Shown here in pieces: positions 44,205 to 54,824 of a stretch of DNA of 64,000 nucleotides. Under the pieces are notes generated by a model. The model searched no databases and was not told the origin of the DNA. It saw only the letters and a program-made list of their open reading frames with translations. The position numbers and the translations under genes were made by a program. The first letter of the stretch is position 1. Each line of letters starts with the position of its first letter. Source of the DNA: Dipteris shenzhenensis (taxonomy: Eukaryota; Polypodiophyta; Polypodiopsida; Gleicheniales); NCBI GenBank assembly GCA_047967505.1, contig CM106541.1. One strand, given 5' to 3'.

Positions 44205-44830
44205 GTTCGTGCTGTTCATCCTGAGTTTGTTTGCAGGTTGAAGAAAGCCTTGTATGGCTTGAAGCAAGCACCCAGAGCATGGTCTGACAAGATAGGACAG
44301 TATCTTGTCACTATTGGCTTTAAGATTTCCAAGGCATATTTCTCACTTTATGTGAGAAAAACATAGAGATGTATTATGCTCCTTGTCATTTATGTTGATG
44401 ATTTCATCATCACAGGTGATAGTGATGAAGATATCCTTCATGTGAAAATGCTATTGAAGCAAAAGTTTGAGATGAAGAATTTGGGAGAGCTGCGTTACTT
44501 CTTGGCATTGAGGCGATTAGATCCACAAGTTGGATATGGCTCTTACAAAGGCAGTATGGATTGGACATGCTGTCCAAATATGGGATGACAAGCTGTAAGC
44601 CTATTTCAGTTTCTTTGGAGCAGAATGTGAAGCTGAGCACAGATGCAGGTGAGCTTCTGGAAGACCCTACTATGTACAGATGCATAGTAGGAAGTTTGAT
44701 TTATATGACTATTACCAGGCTAGATTTGAGCTATGCTGTTGGTTTGGTAAGTCAGTTTATGCAAGCTCCAAGGAAATCGCATTTGGATGCAGCTAGACGC
44801 ATACTGAGGTATGTGAAGTCCACATTGTAG
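44205..44830 (+). pseudogene. Copia reverse transcriptase C-terminal part
   Basis: VCRLKKALYGLKQAPRAWSD, LLVIYVDDFIITGDSDEDI (catalytic YVDD at about 44,390), LLKQKFEMKNLGELRYFLAL, GLDMLSKYGMTSCKPISVSL, MYRCIVGSLIYMTITRLDLS and APRKSHLDAARRILRYVKST. Standard Ty1/copia order. It has one or two frame changes and a stop after KSTL. The N-terminal half of RT is deleted. Confidence 0.95.
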
Positions 44831-45335
44831 TATGGACTGTTTTATGAGACTAGGGTTCAGATACAATTGCATGGATACACTGATGCTGATTGGGCTGGTA
44901 GTATTTCTGATAGACGATCTACCAGTGGATATGTGTTCTCTTTTGGGAGTGCTGCAGTCAGTTGGAGCAGCAAGAAATAGCCTACTGTTGCCTTGTCGAT
45001 CACAGAGCCTGAGTACAGGGGTACAACAATGGCTGCATGTGAGATAGCTTGGTTGCATAAGCTACTTTATGATATGCATCAATCTATAGATGGGCCAATT
45101 GTCATTTATTGTGACAACATGACCGGTATACACTTGGCAAATAACCCAGTCTATCATGCTAGAAAAAGCACATTAAGGTGCATTATCACTATGTGCGGGA
45201 GAAGGTTCTAGTAGGTTTTATTGATCTAGTTTATGTCAGCACAGAGGATCAAGTAGCTGACATATTCATGAAGGCATTGGGCACAGAGAAGATATGCAAG
45301 TTGAGAGACCTGCTTGGTGTGCATGAACTGGGATT
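44831..45335 (+). pseudogene. Copia RNase H domain
   Basis: GYTDADWAGSISDRRSTSGY, SIVFSFGSAAVSWSSKK-type block, stop, then ALSITEPEYRGTTMAACEIA, PIVIYCDNMTGIHLANNPVY and VSTEDQVADIFMKALGTEKI. This is the copia C-terminal RNase H with the D-E-D residues (DADW, EPEY, CDN) recognisable. A frame change near 45,170 and one TAG stop are present. Confidence 0.94.
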
Positions 45336-45350
45336 GAGCTCGAGGGGAAG
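45336..45350 (+). promoter_or_regulatory. Copia polypurine tract
   Basis: gagctcgaggggaag immediately before the 3' LTR, the usual plus-strand priming site. Confidence 0.85.
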
Positions 45351-45687
45351 TGTTGAGATATCAAACTCCACTCGTGATATGCTAGGGTGATCGTTGAGCA
45401 TTATGTCACCGACTTGTTAGCTGCAGATGCAGTTGGTACACCACCCATGAATAATAGCTGGATGATAGCTATCTTTATATACTCTAGTTAGTGGCTCAGT
45501 TAGTATGCCACCTTAGTTAGTTGAGTTTGGTTTGAGACCCACATATAGGGTTCACCTATTCTTTTGTACTTAGACTTCTTTTGGCTAACACAACTAAGAG
45601 CATCCTCCACCTTTGTGTATATTCCCCCATTATGTATGTGAGAAAGCTGCAAGTGAGACTCCTTCCTTCTCTCCCACTCTCTTTACA
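45351..45687 (+). repeat. 3' LTR of copia element
   Basis: 337 bp, TGTTGAGATATCAAACTCCA ... CTCTTTACA, intact TG/CA ends. It is closely similar to the 5' LTR, with scattered substitutions and a short deletion near aagagcatcc. Confidence 0.95.
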
Positions 45688-45776
45688 ACTTCTCCCATGG
45701 TCCTTGGGCCATGTCTCACTAAATGCAGGCATGGGACTACCTAGATGGAGGGGTGGCACATGGAGGAACCATGCCA

Positions 45777-45790
45777 CCTTAACATTTTAT
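45777..45790. repeat. LINE target-site duplication, 3' side
   Basis: CCTTAACATTTTAT next to the element's poly(A) (poly-T on the plus strand). It is identical to 53,016-53,029. Confidence 0.92.
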
Positions 45791-45883
45791 TTTTTTTCCG
45801 AAAAAACAGTGCTGATTATATTACTTCGAAAAAACAAGATACATGAGGTCAGTTTTGCAGCTGACATATAAAAGAGGCTACGT

Positions 45884-46830
45884 TCACAAATCGGACGTAG
45901 CCCAAAATGGAAACAAAAAGCTCTCTCTCATGGAGGGATCAGGTGGGCGTGAATAAACAACCAAAGAGGTGGTGAATAGCGCCACTGAAGGCCCTGAGAA
46001 GTATGCTCGAAGAAGAGGCCCTGCATATCCCAATCTCGGAGAAAACGTCTCTACTTCTCCTGGCCAGCCCAAGAATCTCCTTGTATCTGGTCCCACTGGC
46101 CTCTGAGTGTGTATAATCTCACTCCATATGTCGGCCATGACCAGGACAGTTGAAAGAGAGGTACCACTGAGGATCTGCGCGCAGCGCGAGGACCAAATGT
46201 GCCAACCAGCGATGCTACTAATAATCTCCCAAACTGGTTGCCTCTCCTGAGATCCTGTGTCTACCTCTACCAGGTGCGGTGGGATGCCCTTGAGCAGCCC
46301 CCAAGTCCCTTGTGTGATAAGGAACATGGGGTCCTGCGGGCCTACCTCGAACAACTGATGAAAGCCAGGTGTGGTGCTGCACCAGCAAAACGCACCCCAG
46401 GTGATCAAACCTAGCTCCGGTGCTACATGAGCAAGGATCCTGAAGGTCCACCTCCACACTTCCTGGGTGTGAGTGCAGCTCCACAGGCAATGTTTTGGTG
46501 ACTCCTCATCCTCATGACAAATCTGACAAAGTCCATCCTGACCAATCTGCTGCAACCAGCTCCCCACTGGAAGACCCTTATGGGCGAGTAGCCAAAGGAA
46601 GTAGGAAATCTTCCGTGGCTGCCAGCTCTCCCACAAGGCCTTCCAGAAGGCCTGCAAAAATAGCGTGGAGATACCCTGAGCATACCAACTAGGCCGCTGG
46701 GTGGGCGGGCGGCTCTGCATCCTCCCGAGAACTTGCCTGCCCAATGTCGTGCTGTAAGCGAAGAAAGGGGTCGGCCCCTGGCCTGCTGCCACAACCTCTG
46801 GCCATCTCCACTCACCTGGGTCCCAATCAA
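45884..46830 (-). pseudogene. LINE ORF2 C-terminus with zf-RVT domain
   Basis: A 302-codon open frame. WKALWESWQPRKISYFLWLL, HKGLPVGSWLQQIG, GLCQICHEDEESPKHCLWSC and HTQEVWRWTFRIL form the zinc-binding reverse-transcriptase-associated domain (zf-RVT, PF13966) with CxxC...HC ligands, typical of plant L1 ORF2. The rest is a Trp-rich tail. It ends close to the 3' UTR. Confidence 0.93.
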
Positions 46831-46885
46831 GCTCTGACAGAGCCCTCCCCTCCCAAAGCCAGAGTCGCCATAACTGCAGCTGATC

Positions 46886-47660
46886 CTACTCTATAGTAGG
46901 ATCAATCCGCCAAACCTTCCCCACGAGTCCTACGACCCGAACCCTCTGCCACGAGAGAAGGGGTTCGATGAGCACACCCTCTCTCCTGAGCCGGCCGTCC
47001 CCCAAAACCGCGAAGAAGGAAACAGAGGTGTCATCCATCCGACCTGCAACTACCAAAGGGATGCCACGAGGGGTGAACTGTCCAAGCCAATGGTCATCAC
47101 CAGGCATGAGGATCTGAATCTCGGGTGGAACCAACCAACCGAAAAGAATCACTCTATCTATCTCTGTGCGTCTCGCCTGAGCTCCACAAACACCTCCAGC
47201 TGCAGCTGCTAGAGCAACGGTCTCCAAGTGTCTGTAAGTGTCCCTCCAAACTCGAAGGGACCGGGCTGGCCCCCGCATCCAACCGTCCCACAGGATATGT
47301 GACCTCTCCCCCAGCTGAAGGCCCAAGGGATCTCTGACCTGATCGTTCAAGATGAGCGGTTGGCGGTCGATCTCCTCCTGACAGCCAGGGGGGGACTGGA
47401 TGAGACTGAGACGGAGTCGCCTCCAAACCATGAGAAGGCTGCGAATGAGCGGGGAGCGGGGGTGAGCAAGCAGTGCAGAGGTGAAGATCCACCGAAGGGA
47501 CAGCCACTCTCCACCTCGACGCTCCACCTCGACGCGGGACGCAAGAACTGATCCCCTGCTGAAATAACATCTTCCACGTTTGCCCCCTCGGGGTCAAACC
47601 ACGGATAACTAACTTGCCCAGCAGGGTCTGACTCTGAAGCTCAGGATCAATGACCCCCAA
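46886..47660 (-). pseudogene. LINE ORF2 connector between RT and zf-RVT
   Basis: A 213-codon open frame (46,886-47,527) with an overlapping frame upstream to 47,660, indicating a shift. It contains WWLSLRWIFTSALL-like and LVPPEIQILMPGDDHW stretches, as in the poorly conserved region before zf-RVT in plant L1 elements. VIDPELQSQTLLGKLVIRGL lies at its start. Confidence 0.8.
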
Positions 47661-47957
47661 GCCACCCTCAGCCTACGGAAGAGTGACTGTCTACTAGGCT
47701 ACCCTGGCTCTAGTATCTCTGAGACCATCCCCCCCAAACCACAGGAAATTCCAGACCATCCTCCTGAGCTGTGCCATGCTGGATCTCGAGAAGCACCAAC
47801 AAGAGGCCACATACCAGGCCGTGGCCAGGAGAACCTGGTTGACTACAAGAGCACGACCTGCAAGAGAGAGCTTAGCAGTGCTCCAGAAAGCCAGCTTCCA
47901 TCAAATGGAGTCTAGTACTGGGAGAAACTACTGAGCTGGCATGATGTCCAGGCCAAC
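47661..47957 (-). pseudogene. LINE ORF2 RT thumb region, decayed
   Basis: Frame-broken continuation of RT toward the connector. The minus strand gives words such as WPGHHASSVVSPSTRL-like and WRLAFWSTAKLSLAGRALV, matching the usual K-LSxAGRxxL block after the palm in plant L1. Confidence 0.7.
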
Positions 47958-48965
47958 CTAAAAGCTGAGATATCTAGCTGTGTGTCCCCGTGGGATCCAT
48001 CTGAAACCCAAAAACCTCCCCCACTGTGAGCATGCCCTAGGGTTTGTGCGAAAACCAACTGATTTGTTCCAGTTGATTTTCACACTGGCTGCCGAGCAGA
48101 AGACCTCTAACGCTAGCCTCACCCTCTCCAGCATCATCTCATCATCTTGAACGTACAGCGCTGTGTCATCTGCATACTCCGAGTCCAAAAGCTCCGTGTC
48201 CTCCCTAATGGGAAGGCGAACACCCCGGATCTCGGTCAACCTCGCCCAAAGGTAGTAAGTCATCGCCTCAACAAAGAAGAGAAACAGGTAAGGAGCGAGG
48301 TGGCAACCCTGATGCACTGATCTCTCCAATCAAAAACGCTCTCCCATCCTACCGCCGATGACGACCCTGCTGGAAGCTGTCCTGTATAGCGCTGAGATAC
48401 CCTGAATCCATCCTATTGGGAATCCTAGTCTCTCCAAAGTACCCTCCAGGAAGGACCAGTCCACTCGATCGTAGGCCTTCTCAAAGTTGAGAAGTAGGAT
48501 GGCTAAGTGCGACCCACTGTGTTGAGCCCACTCCGTCGCCTTTGAGAAGGTAAAGACATTATGCAGGATACTGCGATCCTGGACAAAGCCTGTCTGAGTG
48601 TCATGAATGAGGTCAGGAAGTAGTGGCCGAACTCTGGCGCTGATCATCTTGGCAAGGATTTTGTAGGCAGTGGTGAGGAGAGTGATTGGGCGCCACTGAC
48701 AGATCTCCTGCCGGTCTCCTCCCTTTGGGATGAGGCAAATCAATCCTGAAGAGAGGCTCTCTGGCATATGTCCACTGCTGAAAATCCTCTGGAGAGCTGC
48801 TAGGAGGGGCTGATGGATCTGAAGAAAGCACGAGAGAGCCCATCCTCGCCAGGGCATTTCTACCCATCGATGGCCATCAAGGCCTCCTGCATCTCGACAG
48901 TAGTGAACGGTGCCATCAATGTCGTCTGCATGCTGGTCTGAACAAGGGTTGGAATGTGCCTCCAC
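47958..48965 (-). pseudogene. LINE ORF2 reverse transcriptase
   Basis: Two contiguous open pieces. 48,330-48,965: LICLIPKGGDRQEICQWRPI, LLTTAYKILAKMISARVRPL, DTQTGFVQDRSILHNVFTFS and LAILLLNFEKAYDRVDWSFL. 47,958-48,329: SVHQGCHLAPYLFLFFVEAM and DSEYADDTALYVQDDEMMLE. The fold and motif order are those of L1 RT. Motif C (YADD) is intact. Motif A reads LNFEKAYDRV, with the catalytic Asp of LDFxKAYDxV replaced by Asn. One stop separates the pieces. Confidence 0.95.
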
Positions 48966-49838
48966 ACCTCCTCGCGGGAATGTCTAGTACGGGGGGCAAG
49001 CTGCTCCTGCTGGAAAAGAGTCCTGTAGAAGTCGGTAGCCAACCCCAAGACCTCTTTCGGATCAGTAACGATGTGCCCCTCCACTGTCCTAAGACTCTAG
49101 AGCTGATCACCTGCTGCCCTCTGGCCATGCGTCCTGAAGAACTCTTTGCTCATCTGGTCACCCTTCCGAGCCTAGTAGGAGAGGGAGGCGTTAAAGGAAA
49201 ACTCTGAGCGATGCTGGAGAGTCTCCTCAAGAAGGGCTCTGGCTCGAAGGGCTTGGATCTGAAGCTTCTCTGAACCCGGAGCAGCTTGCTAGAGTCGCTG
49301 AATGGAGGCGAGGTCCGTACAAAGAGCTCTCTCTCTATCCCACCACTCCTGGCGAACCTGAAGGGCTGCGAGTTGGCAAATGTGGCTGGACTCCTGCAAA
49401 GCCTGCACCACCAACTCTACCAGATCCTCGCACTCGCCCCAATCTCTGTCCCAAAGGCTACTGATACTACTGCGCACCTCCTCCGTGCACCTCCTCCCTA
49501 GAGAAGATGGAATCAAGAATCCTGCATAAACGGGGGGGAAGGAACTGAGCTGTCTAGTCTAGTGATAAGAGCACTGGCGCGTGGTCAGAGAGTGTCGTCC
49601 CTGGCACTATACCCACGTGACCACCTCTACTGATGGCCCAATCACTGACATAAAATCTGTCTAGTCTCTTCAGGAGTCTGCCTCCTTCCCTGCGGAAGCC
49701 CCACGAGAAGTCCAAGCTCCCGTGCCATCGGCGGAAGGACGGGTCTCTCCAGCTCTCCCTACCTCCTGTCGCGAAGATAAAGGAATCCCAAGTGGACTGC
49801 TCTGCCTGAGCTATACCTGTAAACTCTGGTCCTCTGCC
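48966..49838 (-). pseudogene. LINE ORF2 endonuclease-RT linker
   Basis: Frames at 48,860-49,128 give TDPKEVLGLATDFYRTLFQQ and TTVEMQEALMAIDG, the standard entry to plant L1 RT. 49,289-49,516 gives DWGECEDLVELVVQALQESS and QEWWDRERALCTDL, the helical linker. Several shifts. Confidence 0.85.
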
Positions 49839-50460
49839 CTACTGGTCCTCCAAAGTCTCCAGATTGTTGAAGTCACCTCCAACGAATCCATGTCTGGGAG
49901 AATCTCTGTGAGTGTTCTCTAGAAAGTGGCTCTGCATCGGAGGTCTGTAGGTGCATAGATGTTGAGGATTCCTATTTTGGAGCCCTCCAACTCTAGGCCA
50001 ACCCAAAGTGCATGGCCTGGGATCAACGTACCATGACCAAAAACTCCTTGGGCAAACGACTCGCAAACAGAAGTACAAACACCGCCACTCCTCCCCTGTG
50101 CACCGATCGAGGGCTCCCAATAAGTGTGAGAGCGTCCAGGGAGGATCTTCCCGCATCTACGGGAATGAGCCACTGAAAGCTTATGCTCCTAGAGTAAGAG
50201 TATATCCAAGCGACCAATCACTGCTGGCTGAAGTTCCTGTCTCAAGATGAGCTTCCTAGGACCACGGGTGCCAGAAGAATGAAACCCATTCACGTTCCAG
50301 GAGATAAGGTGTAAGCTCATGATGAGGGCTGGTAGGCTGTGAACAATTGTCTGCTCGTGGCTGAGGTCGATGAAGAAGCTGAAATTTCGGAATGAAGGCG
50401 CTGGTGCTTTTGTGAAGGTTTGGAGGGGGAGGCGGGGTCATCCTGCCCGTTCTTCAAAAC
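49839..50460 (-). pseudogene. LINE ORF2 EEP endonuclease
   Basis: Overlapping frames (49,839-50,156, 49,919-50,173, 50,023-50,441) together show the AP-endonuclease-like domain: ISFQWLIPVDAGRSS, YWEPSIGAQGRSGGVC (GGV strand), IGILNIYAPTD and HGFVGGDFNNLETLEDQ (GDFN). Shifts between frames inactivate it. It would nick target DNA to prime reverse transcription. Confidence 0.88.
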
Positions 50461-50788
50461 TTTTAACAAAGGCATGAGGCCTTTGGTGCCATGGACAAAC
50501 GCTTTTTCAAGCCAACTCGAGATCTCTGAGGTAGTTATCCCGTAGAAGGCTCGAAGTTTCTGAGGAGTCCAGGCTCTGACATCCTAGGGAAGGGGCCACG
50601 ACAGAGGGGGCCTGAGGATCACAATCAATCTGAAACACTTGGCGGCGCAACGCCACTGCAGGCGCACGTTACCCTCGGACCACTGAGTCTTGAGAAGCTG
50701 TCCACCCGATGGGCCTATCTAGGAGTAAATCTAAGCATCCACCCGATGGGCCTCAAATCTAAGCGTGCGTCTGCTCTCTGAGAGCCTC
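50461..50788 (-). other. LINE ORF1-ORF2 spacer
   Basis: No open frame of note. A local direct repeat (caccygatgggcct and aatctaagc) lies at about 50,704-50,766. Confidence 0.5.
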
Positions 50789-52290
50789 CTAGACCGAGTC
50801 GTTTGTCCAAGTCTCGGTGCCGTTGTTGAGAAAGGTGAAAGCAAAGCTAGGGCCATCCCTCGGGGCCAAGGCTACGATCTTCCCATCCGCCCCTTTACGG
50901 AGCAGGAAGATACTGATGTCGAGGCAAGCAGGGAAGGTCCCGAGGTCGGCCACATCCAAGTAATCCCAGGGACTAGATCTGTAGAAGTCGCGAGGAAGCT
51001 CTCTCTCCTGAAGCTGAGGCCTGCCAGAGTCTGCAACTGAGGGGGTCGGGCTAGCAGACAGGGAAGACTGCTCCAGGGGTGGTGCAGACTCAGGGTGGCC
51101 TGCCTGGGGTGGGGAAGGGGATGGAGGCTGAGGGATAGGCAACTTAGACTCCGCGGAAGCGACTAATGGGGGGGGCGGAGGAGGGGGAGTGGGGGCTGCC
51201 CGCGGCTGAGGAACCACCGGTGCAGCTGACACTGCAGAAGAGCTGAGAGGGGTGGGGGAGGGGGGATGGGGCTGGAGCTGGGACTGGGGATGAAGAGGAA
51301 GACGAGGGGGCTGAAGAGGGAGAGGCGGGGGCTGATGCTACGGGTCGGGAAGAGGGGGCTGCAGCTGGGGTAGGGGCTGGGGCTAAGAGGAAGAGAGCTG
51401 GGGATCGAAAGAGAGGGGGACCTGAGGCTGCGGAGGGCGGGCTATAGACAAAGAAGAAGCTCTCCCAGGACCCTGGGGCGGCTACCTGTCAAGTTTCTGA
51501 GGCGCTGCTGCAGGTTGGGTAACCTTTGCCTCCTTGCCTTTGTCAGAAGTCTTCTTATTCTTTCCTCTTTTCCTTCTGACCTCGGCCGCCAGCCACCTCT
51601 GGACTGGACTCCGGCTGCCTCTGCTCCTCCTGACATGGCTGCCCAGAGGGAGGGGGAGGGGGCTGAGGGGAGGGGGGCGGGGGGGGCTGAGAGGAGCTAG
51701 AGAAGCGTGGACAAACAGCAGCCAAGTGCCCAAAGCCGTGACACCTCAGGCACTGGCCTGGCTGTCCTGTGACTACCATGCTCTGAGTAATGCTGCCAGC
51801 ATTTGTCACGATCTCAATCACTGCAGGGAGGGACGCAGGGTCTGCCATAGCCACACGGACTCTGGGAGCTCCTGCCACAGTAACCGCATCGACAAAAGTG
51901 TCATGCATCACCTAGCCAAAGTGGGAACCTAGGTCCCTAACTATCAGCCGCAACTCAGCAGCAAGGCCTAGAAAAACTAGCATCACTAGGTGGCGAGATA
52001 TGCGAAAACGAGCATCAAAGTCCGCTGCGCTAAATCCTCGGTACCAAGGGACTATCATGATGATCTTTCCATCCACAGATGTGGGGGAGCCAGCAATCAG
52101 GTTGCTCATAGCTTTCGTAGTGGAGAGTTTAAGCCAGAAGATGCCCCTTCCCATAAGAGCCACCTCCTCGATGTGGCTGTCCTCTAGCATAAGAGTGGCA
52201 GTCCCTGATGGCTGATCTGGAGGGAGAGTGTCCAATGACTCTGCCGTAGACAGAAGTGAGGGCAAAGTCATTGGCAACCTATTGTACCCG
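50789..52290 (-). pseudogene. LINE ORF1 (RNA-binding protein with CCHC knuckle)
   Basis: 51,912-52,277 encodes an N-terminal RNA-binding-like domain of the plant LINE DUF4283 type: VALMGRGIFWLKLSTTKAMS, DGKIIMIVPWYRGFSAADFD and HLVMLVFLGLAAELRLIVRD. A single TAG separates it from VMHDTFVDAVTVAGAPRVRV and the zinc knuckle GQCLRCHGFGHLAAVCPRFS (C-X2-C-X4-H-X4-C) at about 51,720-51,770. A long Pro/Ser/Ala-rich region and a conserved-looking tail (PRDFYRSSPWDYLDVADLGT) follow, down to 50,789. ORF1 coats LINE RNA. Confidence 0.88.
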
Positions 52291-52429
52291 AGACGACTGT
52301 TGCTCTGTCAAGATCACGCGGTAGGCATCTGGAGAGGGGGGGTCCGGCTGGGCCTCTGGTTCCAGGTAGTGAGCCGCCATACTGCCAAGACAAACAGCGA
52401 GATCTCCGATGAAGAAGAGGCTGCCACCA

Positions 52430-52990
52430 AAAAAGGGGGGGGCATAGATGAGGGATGGAGCCTGGGTGTGACGGAGGAGGATAAGGCGAGGCGAAGCGAG
52501 GCGGGCAGAGGAAGCGAAGGCGATGGCGGGGGCGGAGGGCGGAAGGCAAAAGGGACGGAGGGCGGGGGCGAGAGCGGAGGGCGGAGGTCGAAGGCGAGGG
52601 AGAGGGCGGCGGTGAAGGCGAGGGCGGGGGGCGAAGGGGGGAGGGTCGAGGGCGAGGGGCGAGGGCGGAGGGTGGAGGGGCGGAGGAGTGAAGGGCGAGG
52701 GCAAAGGGCGAGGGGGGGCCGAGGGGCGAGGCAGAGGGGTGAGGGGCAGAGGGGCGAGGCGAGGGGCGAGGGCGTGGCGAGAGGCGAGGCGAGGCAGGGG
52801 GTAAGGGGCGCGGGGTGAGGTGAGAGACGAGGGGCAAGGGGCGAGGGCATGGTGGCGGGGTGAGACGAGGGCGAGGGTGTGAGGCGCGGGCGAGGGGGTA
52901 AGGTGAGGGCGAGGGGGAGCGAGGGAGAGGGAGTGAGGCAGAGGAGGGTAGGGAGGTAGAGGCTACGGGAGGAGGGGGGAGGGCTCGCAG
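52430..52990 (-). repeat. GC-rich 5' region of the LINE with GGGCGAGG-type repeats
   Basis: The plus strand is an irregular array of ggggcgagg, ggcgaggc and gcggagggc words, over 500 bp, very G-rich. It lies at the element's 5' end and presumably includes the 5' UTR and promoter. Long Arg/Pro/Ser frames here are compositional. Confidence 0.88.
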
Positions 52991-53015
52991 GAGCGATGCA
53001 TGCCGATTTACGCCC

Positions 53016-53029
53016 CCTTAACATTTTAT
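53016..53029. repeat. LINE target-site duplication, 5' side
   Basis: CCTTAACATTTTAT, identical to 45,777-45,790. Confidence 0.92.
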
Positions 53030-53890
53030 AATATTACTACCATGGATTATGTACAACACACCTTATGGGTCCTCTTATGTGGAAGGGTGGCACATGGTCA
53101 TGCCCTACTACCTCAACCCTCGGCCCTACGCACACCATATTTTATTATACTATTGCTACACATACAAGCACACACATATATTTATGCCTTTTACCTTGGT
53201 CAAATGTATCCATAACATTACACATGCATGAATCCTTGGGATCGACCTCTTCTTGCCATTTTTTTGCTTCTAATATGTTGTAGCCTAAAGTTATGGCCAC
53301 TTTATTATATTCTTTGAATAATGTTATTTTTTCATAATAAGGATGGTCATGGTCTTTATGAAAGGGGTTAAGTGGCCACACAGCTAATAGTCCCAAGTTC
53401 TTTATTTTCTAAAAAAAATTTACTAGTTTTGCTCCAAAAAAAAAACTACTATAGCAAGATTCAAGGAGGATGTACTAGAGCGACTTGACAAAGGGTATCA
53501 ACCTACTCATTCAGCTAAATGGCACATGCAAGTGTCTTCTAAGCATGACCATGCACTTCATAGCCTTGAGTTTTTTGTTTTTTAAAAACACATATTAGAA
53601 AGCTTTAAGGATGACCTTCTATAGTAACCTAATAAAGGTTTTCATTTAGCTAAATGGCACATGCATGGACCTTCTTCCCATCATGCAAGATAACATTTAC
53701 ACCTATGCGATTAGAAAAATCAGCGAGTATCAAGACCAACCAAATTTCCAGACACATATCGTAGTGAAGTAGAAAGACAAGTTTAGTAGTGGTTGGAGAG
53801 TTGCCTATAGCTTCATGTTGTTCTCCTTAATAAAATTTTTGAGCATGTCTCAATAGAGGCATATACAAAGCTTGAGCTACAAGATTTTAT
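53030..53890. other. No gene recognised
   Basis: Continuation of the LINE target sequence. The phrase gtggaagggtggcacatgg (53,080) resembles gatggaggggtggcacatgg (45,745) on the other side of the LINE. Two aaatggcacatgca words occur at 53,517 and 53,655, with related surroundings. Confidence 0.45.
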
Positions 53891-53892
53891 GG

Positions 53893-54180
53893 CTGAGTGC
53901 ACATAACCGATGGGCATGATAATCTCTACACACGTGAATCCAACCTATGTTAATGCATGTACAAAGTATCCTACCCATCGTATATGCTTTGGATTGTCAA
54001 AGTCACTACAAACCCCATTTTCCATCAAGTGTTATGCACAACCGTAAAAAAATAGTATTTGAGGTGTGTTATTCGTATGTGTACATACCCGATGGGCACA
54101 ATAATCTTCATTTATGTCAATCCAACCTATGTTGAGGCTTGTACGAAGTATCTTGCCCATCGGATATGCTTTGGATGGTT
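53893..54180. repeat. Direct repeat, ~95-bp units at ~183-bp spacing
   Basis: cgatgggcatgataatc...ccaacctatgtt...gtacaaagtatcc-gcccatcg-atatgctttggat occurs at 53,908-53,996 and again, with changes, at 54,090-54,176. The spacer between is not duplicated as clearly. Confidence 0.88.
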
Positions 54181-54824
54181 ACATGAGTGAGTTATCTTCA
54201 GACCTTTTATGAGGGCATTTTCTACTCCCTTGGGTGACCTTAATTTGCCATGTGTCTTGGAAATTGCTTCTCTAGTATTGCCCTTTCCCAAAACTACAAC
54301 CAGGTATATACAATTTTGACAGTCTTATGTAAAATGCTCATAACCTTTTTCTTCAAACTCTGATTTACATGAAACTTATCTCAAAATATTTGTATTTTAA
54401 AGATATATCTAATGATGTATTCAGATCTCTATTATAATGATAGAAACAAAAGTTATTGGTATCTAAGTAACCAGGACTGTTGTCTGGGACAATTTTAGTA
54501 ATCTCTAATAAAGTTGTGATAACTCTTCCCTCAATGATGCAATTTTAGTTCTTATTATATGGATGTAAAGATCTATTAACAATCTATGGTTATATGATTT
54601 TCATTCAGTGTAAGATATTCTAGTGATCTATCAATTCATCTCTTTGTTCAGCTAGTTTGTCTTCCATGTAGTTGAATTGCTTTCTGATGAGTGTCACCCA
54701 ACTCTAGTCCTCCATAGGGTGTTCTTCTCTATAATCTCGCCTTCTATTTGGGGTCTATGTCAAATTGAAAATGCTTCTTCCCAATATTCCAATTTAGCTG
54801 AAGCAACCTTTCAATTTATGCCTT
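54181..54824. other. No gene recognised
   Basis: AT-rich unassigned sequence, downstream on the minus strand of the copia gag fragment. It may be decayed gag. Confidence 0.4.

Larger units (their letters stand above)
42979..45687 (+). mobile_element. Ty1/copia retrotransposon with internal deletion, TSD ACTTC
   Basis: 5' LTR 42,979-43,329, primer site 43,330-43,341, gag start, RT and RNase H remnants, polypurine tract, 3' LTR 45,351-45,687. The pentamer ACTTC flanks it on both sides (42,974-42,978 and 45,688-45,692), so both ends are original. At 2.7 kb it is about half the usual copia length: most of gag, all of protease and integrase and the start of RT are missing. Confidence 0.95.
45791..53015 (-). 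mobile_element. Full-length plant L1-type LINE
   Basis: A 7.2-kb GC-rich element on the minus strand: G/C-rich 5' region, ORF1 with a zinc knuckle, ORF2 with EEP endonuclease, reverse transcriptase and zf-RVT, and a 3' end with A-rich tail (TTTTTTTT on the plus strand at 45,791). A 14-bp target duplication (CCTTAACATTTTAT) brackets it exactly. ORFs are split by a modest number of stops and shifts, so it is younger than the gypsy elements but inactive. Confidence 0.95.

Noticed and set aside
52268-53024. Frames of 140-236 codons rich in Arg, Pro, Ser, Ala
   Set aside because: G/C-rich repeat array of the LINE 5' end; open on both strands without any motif.
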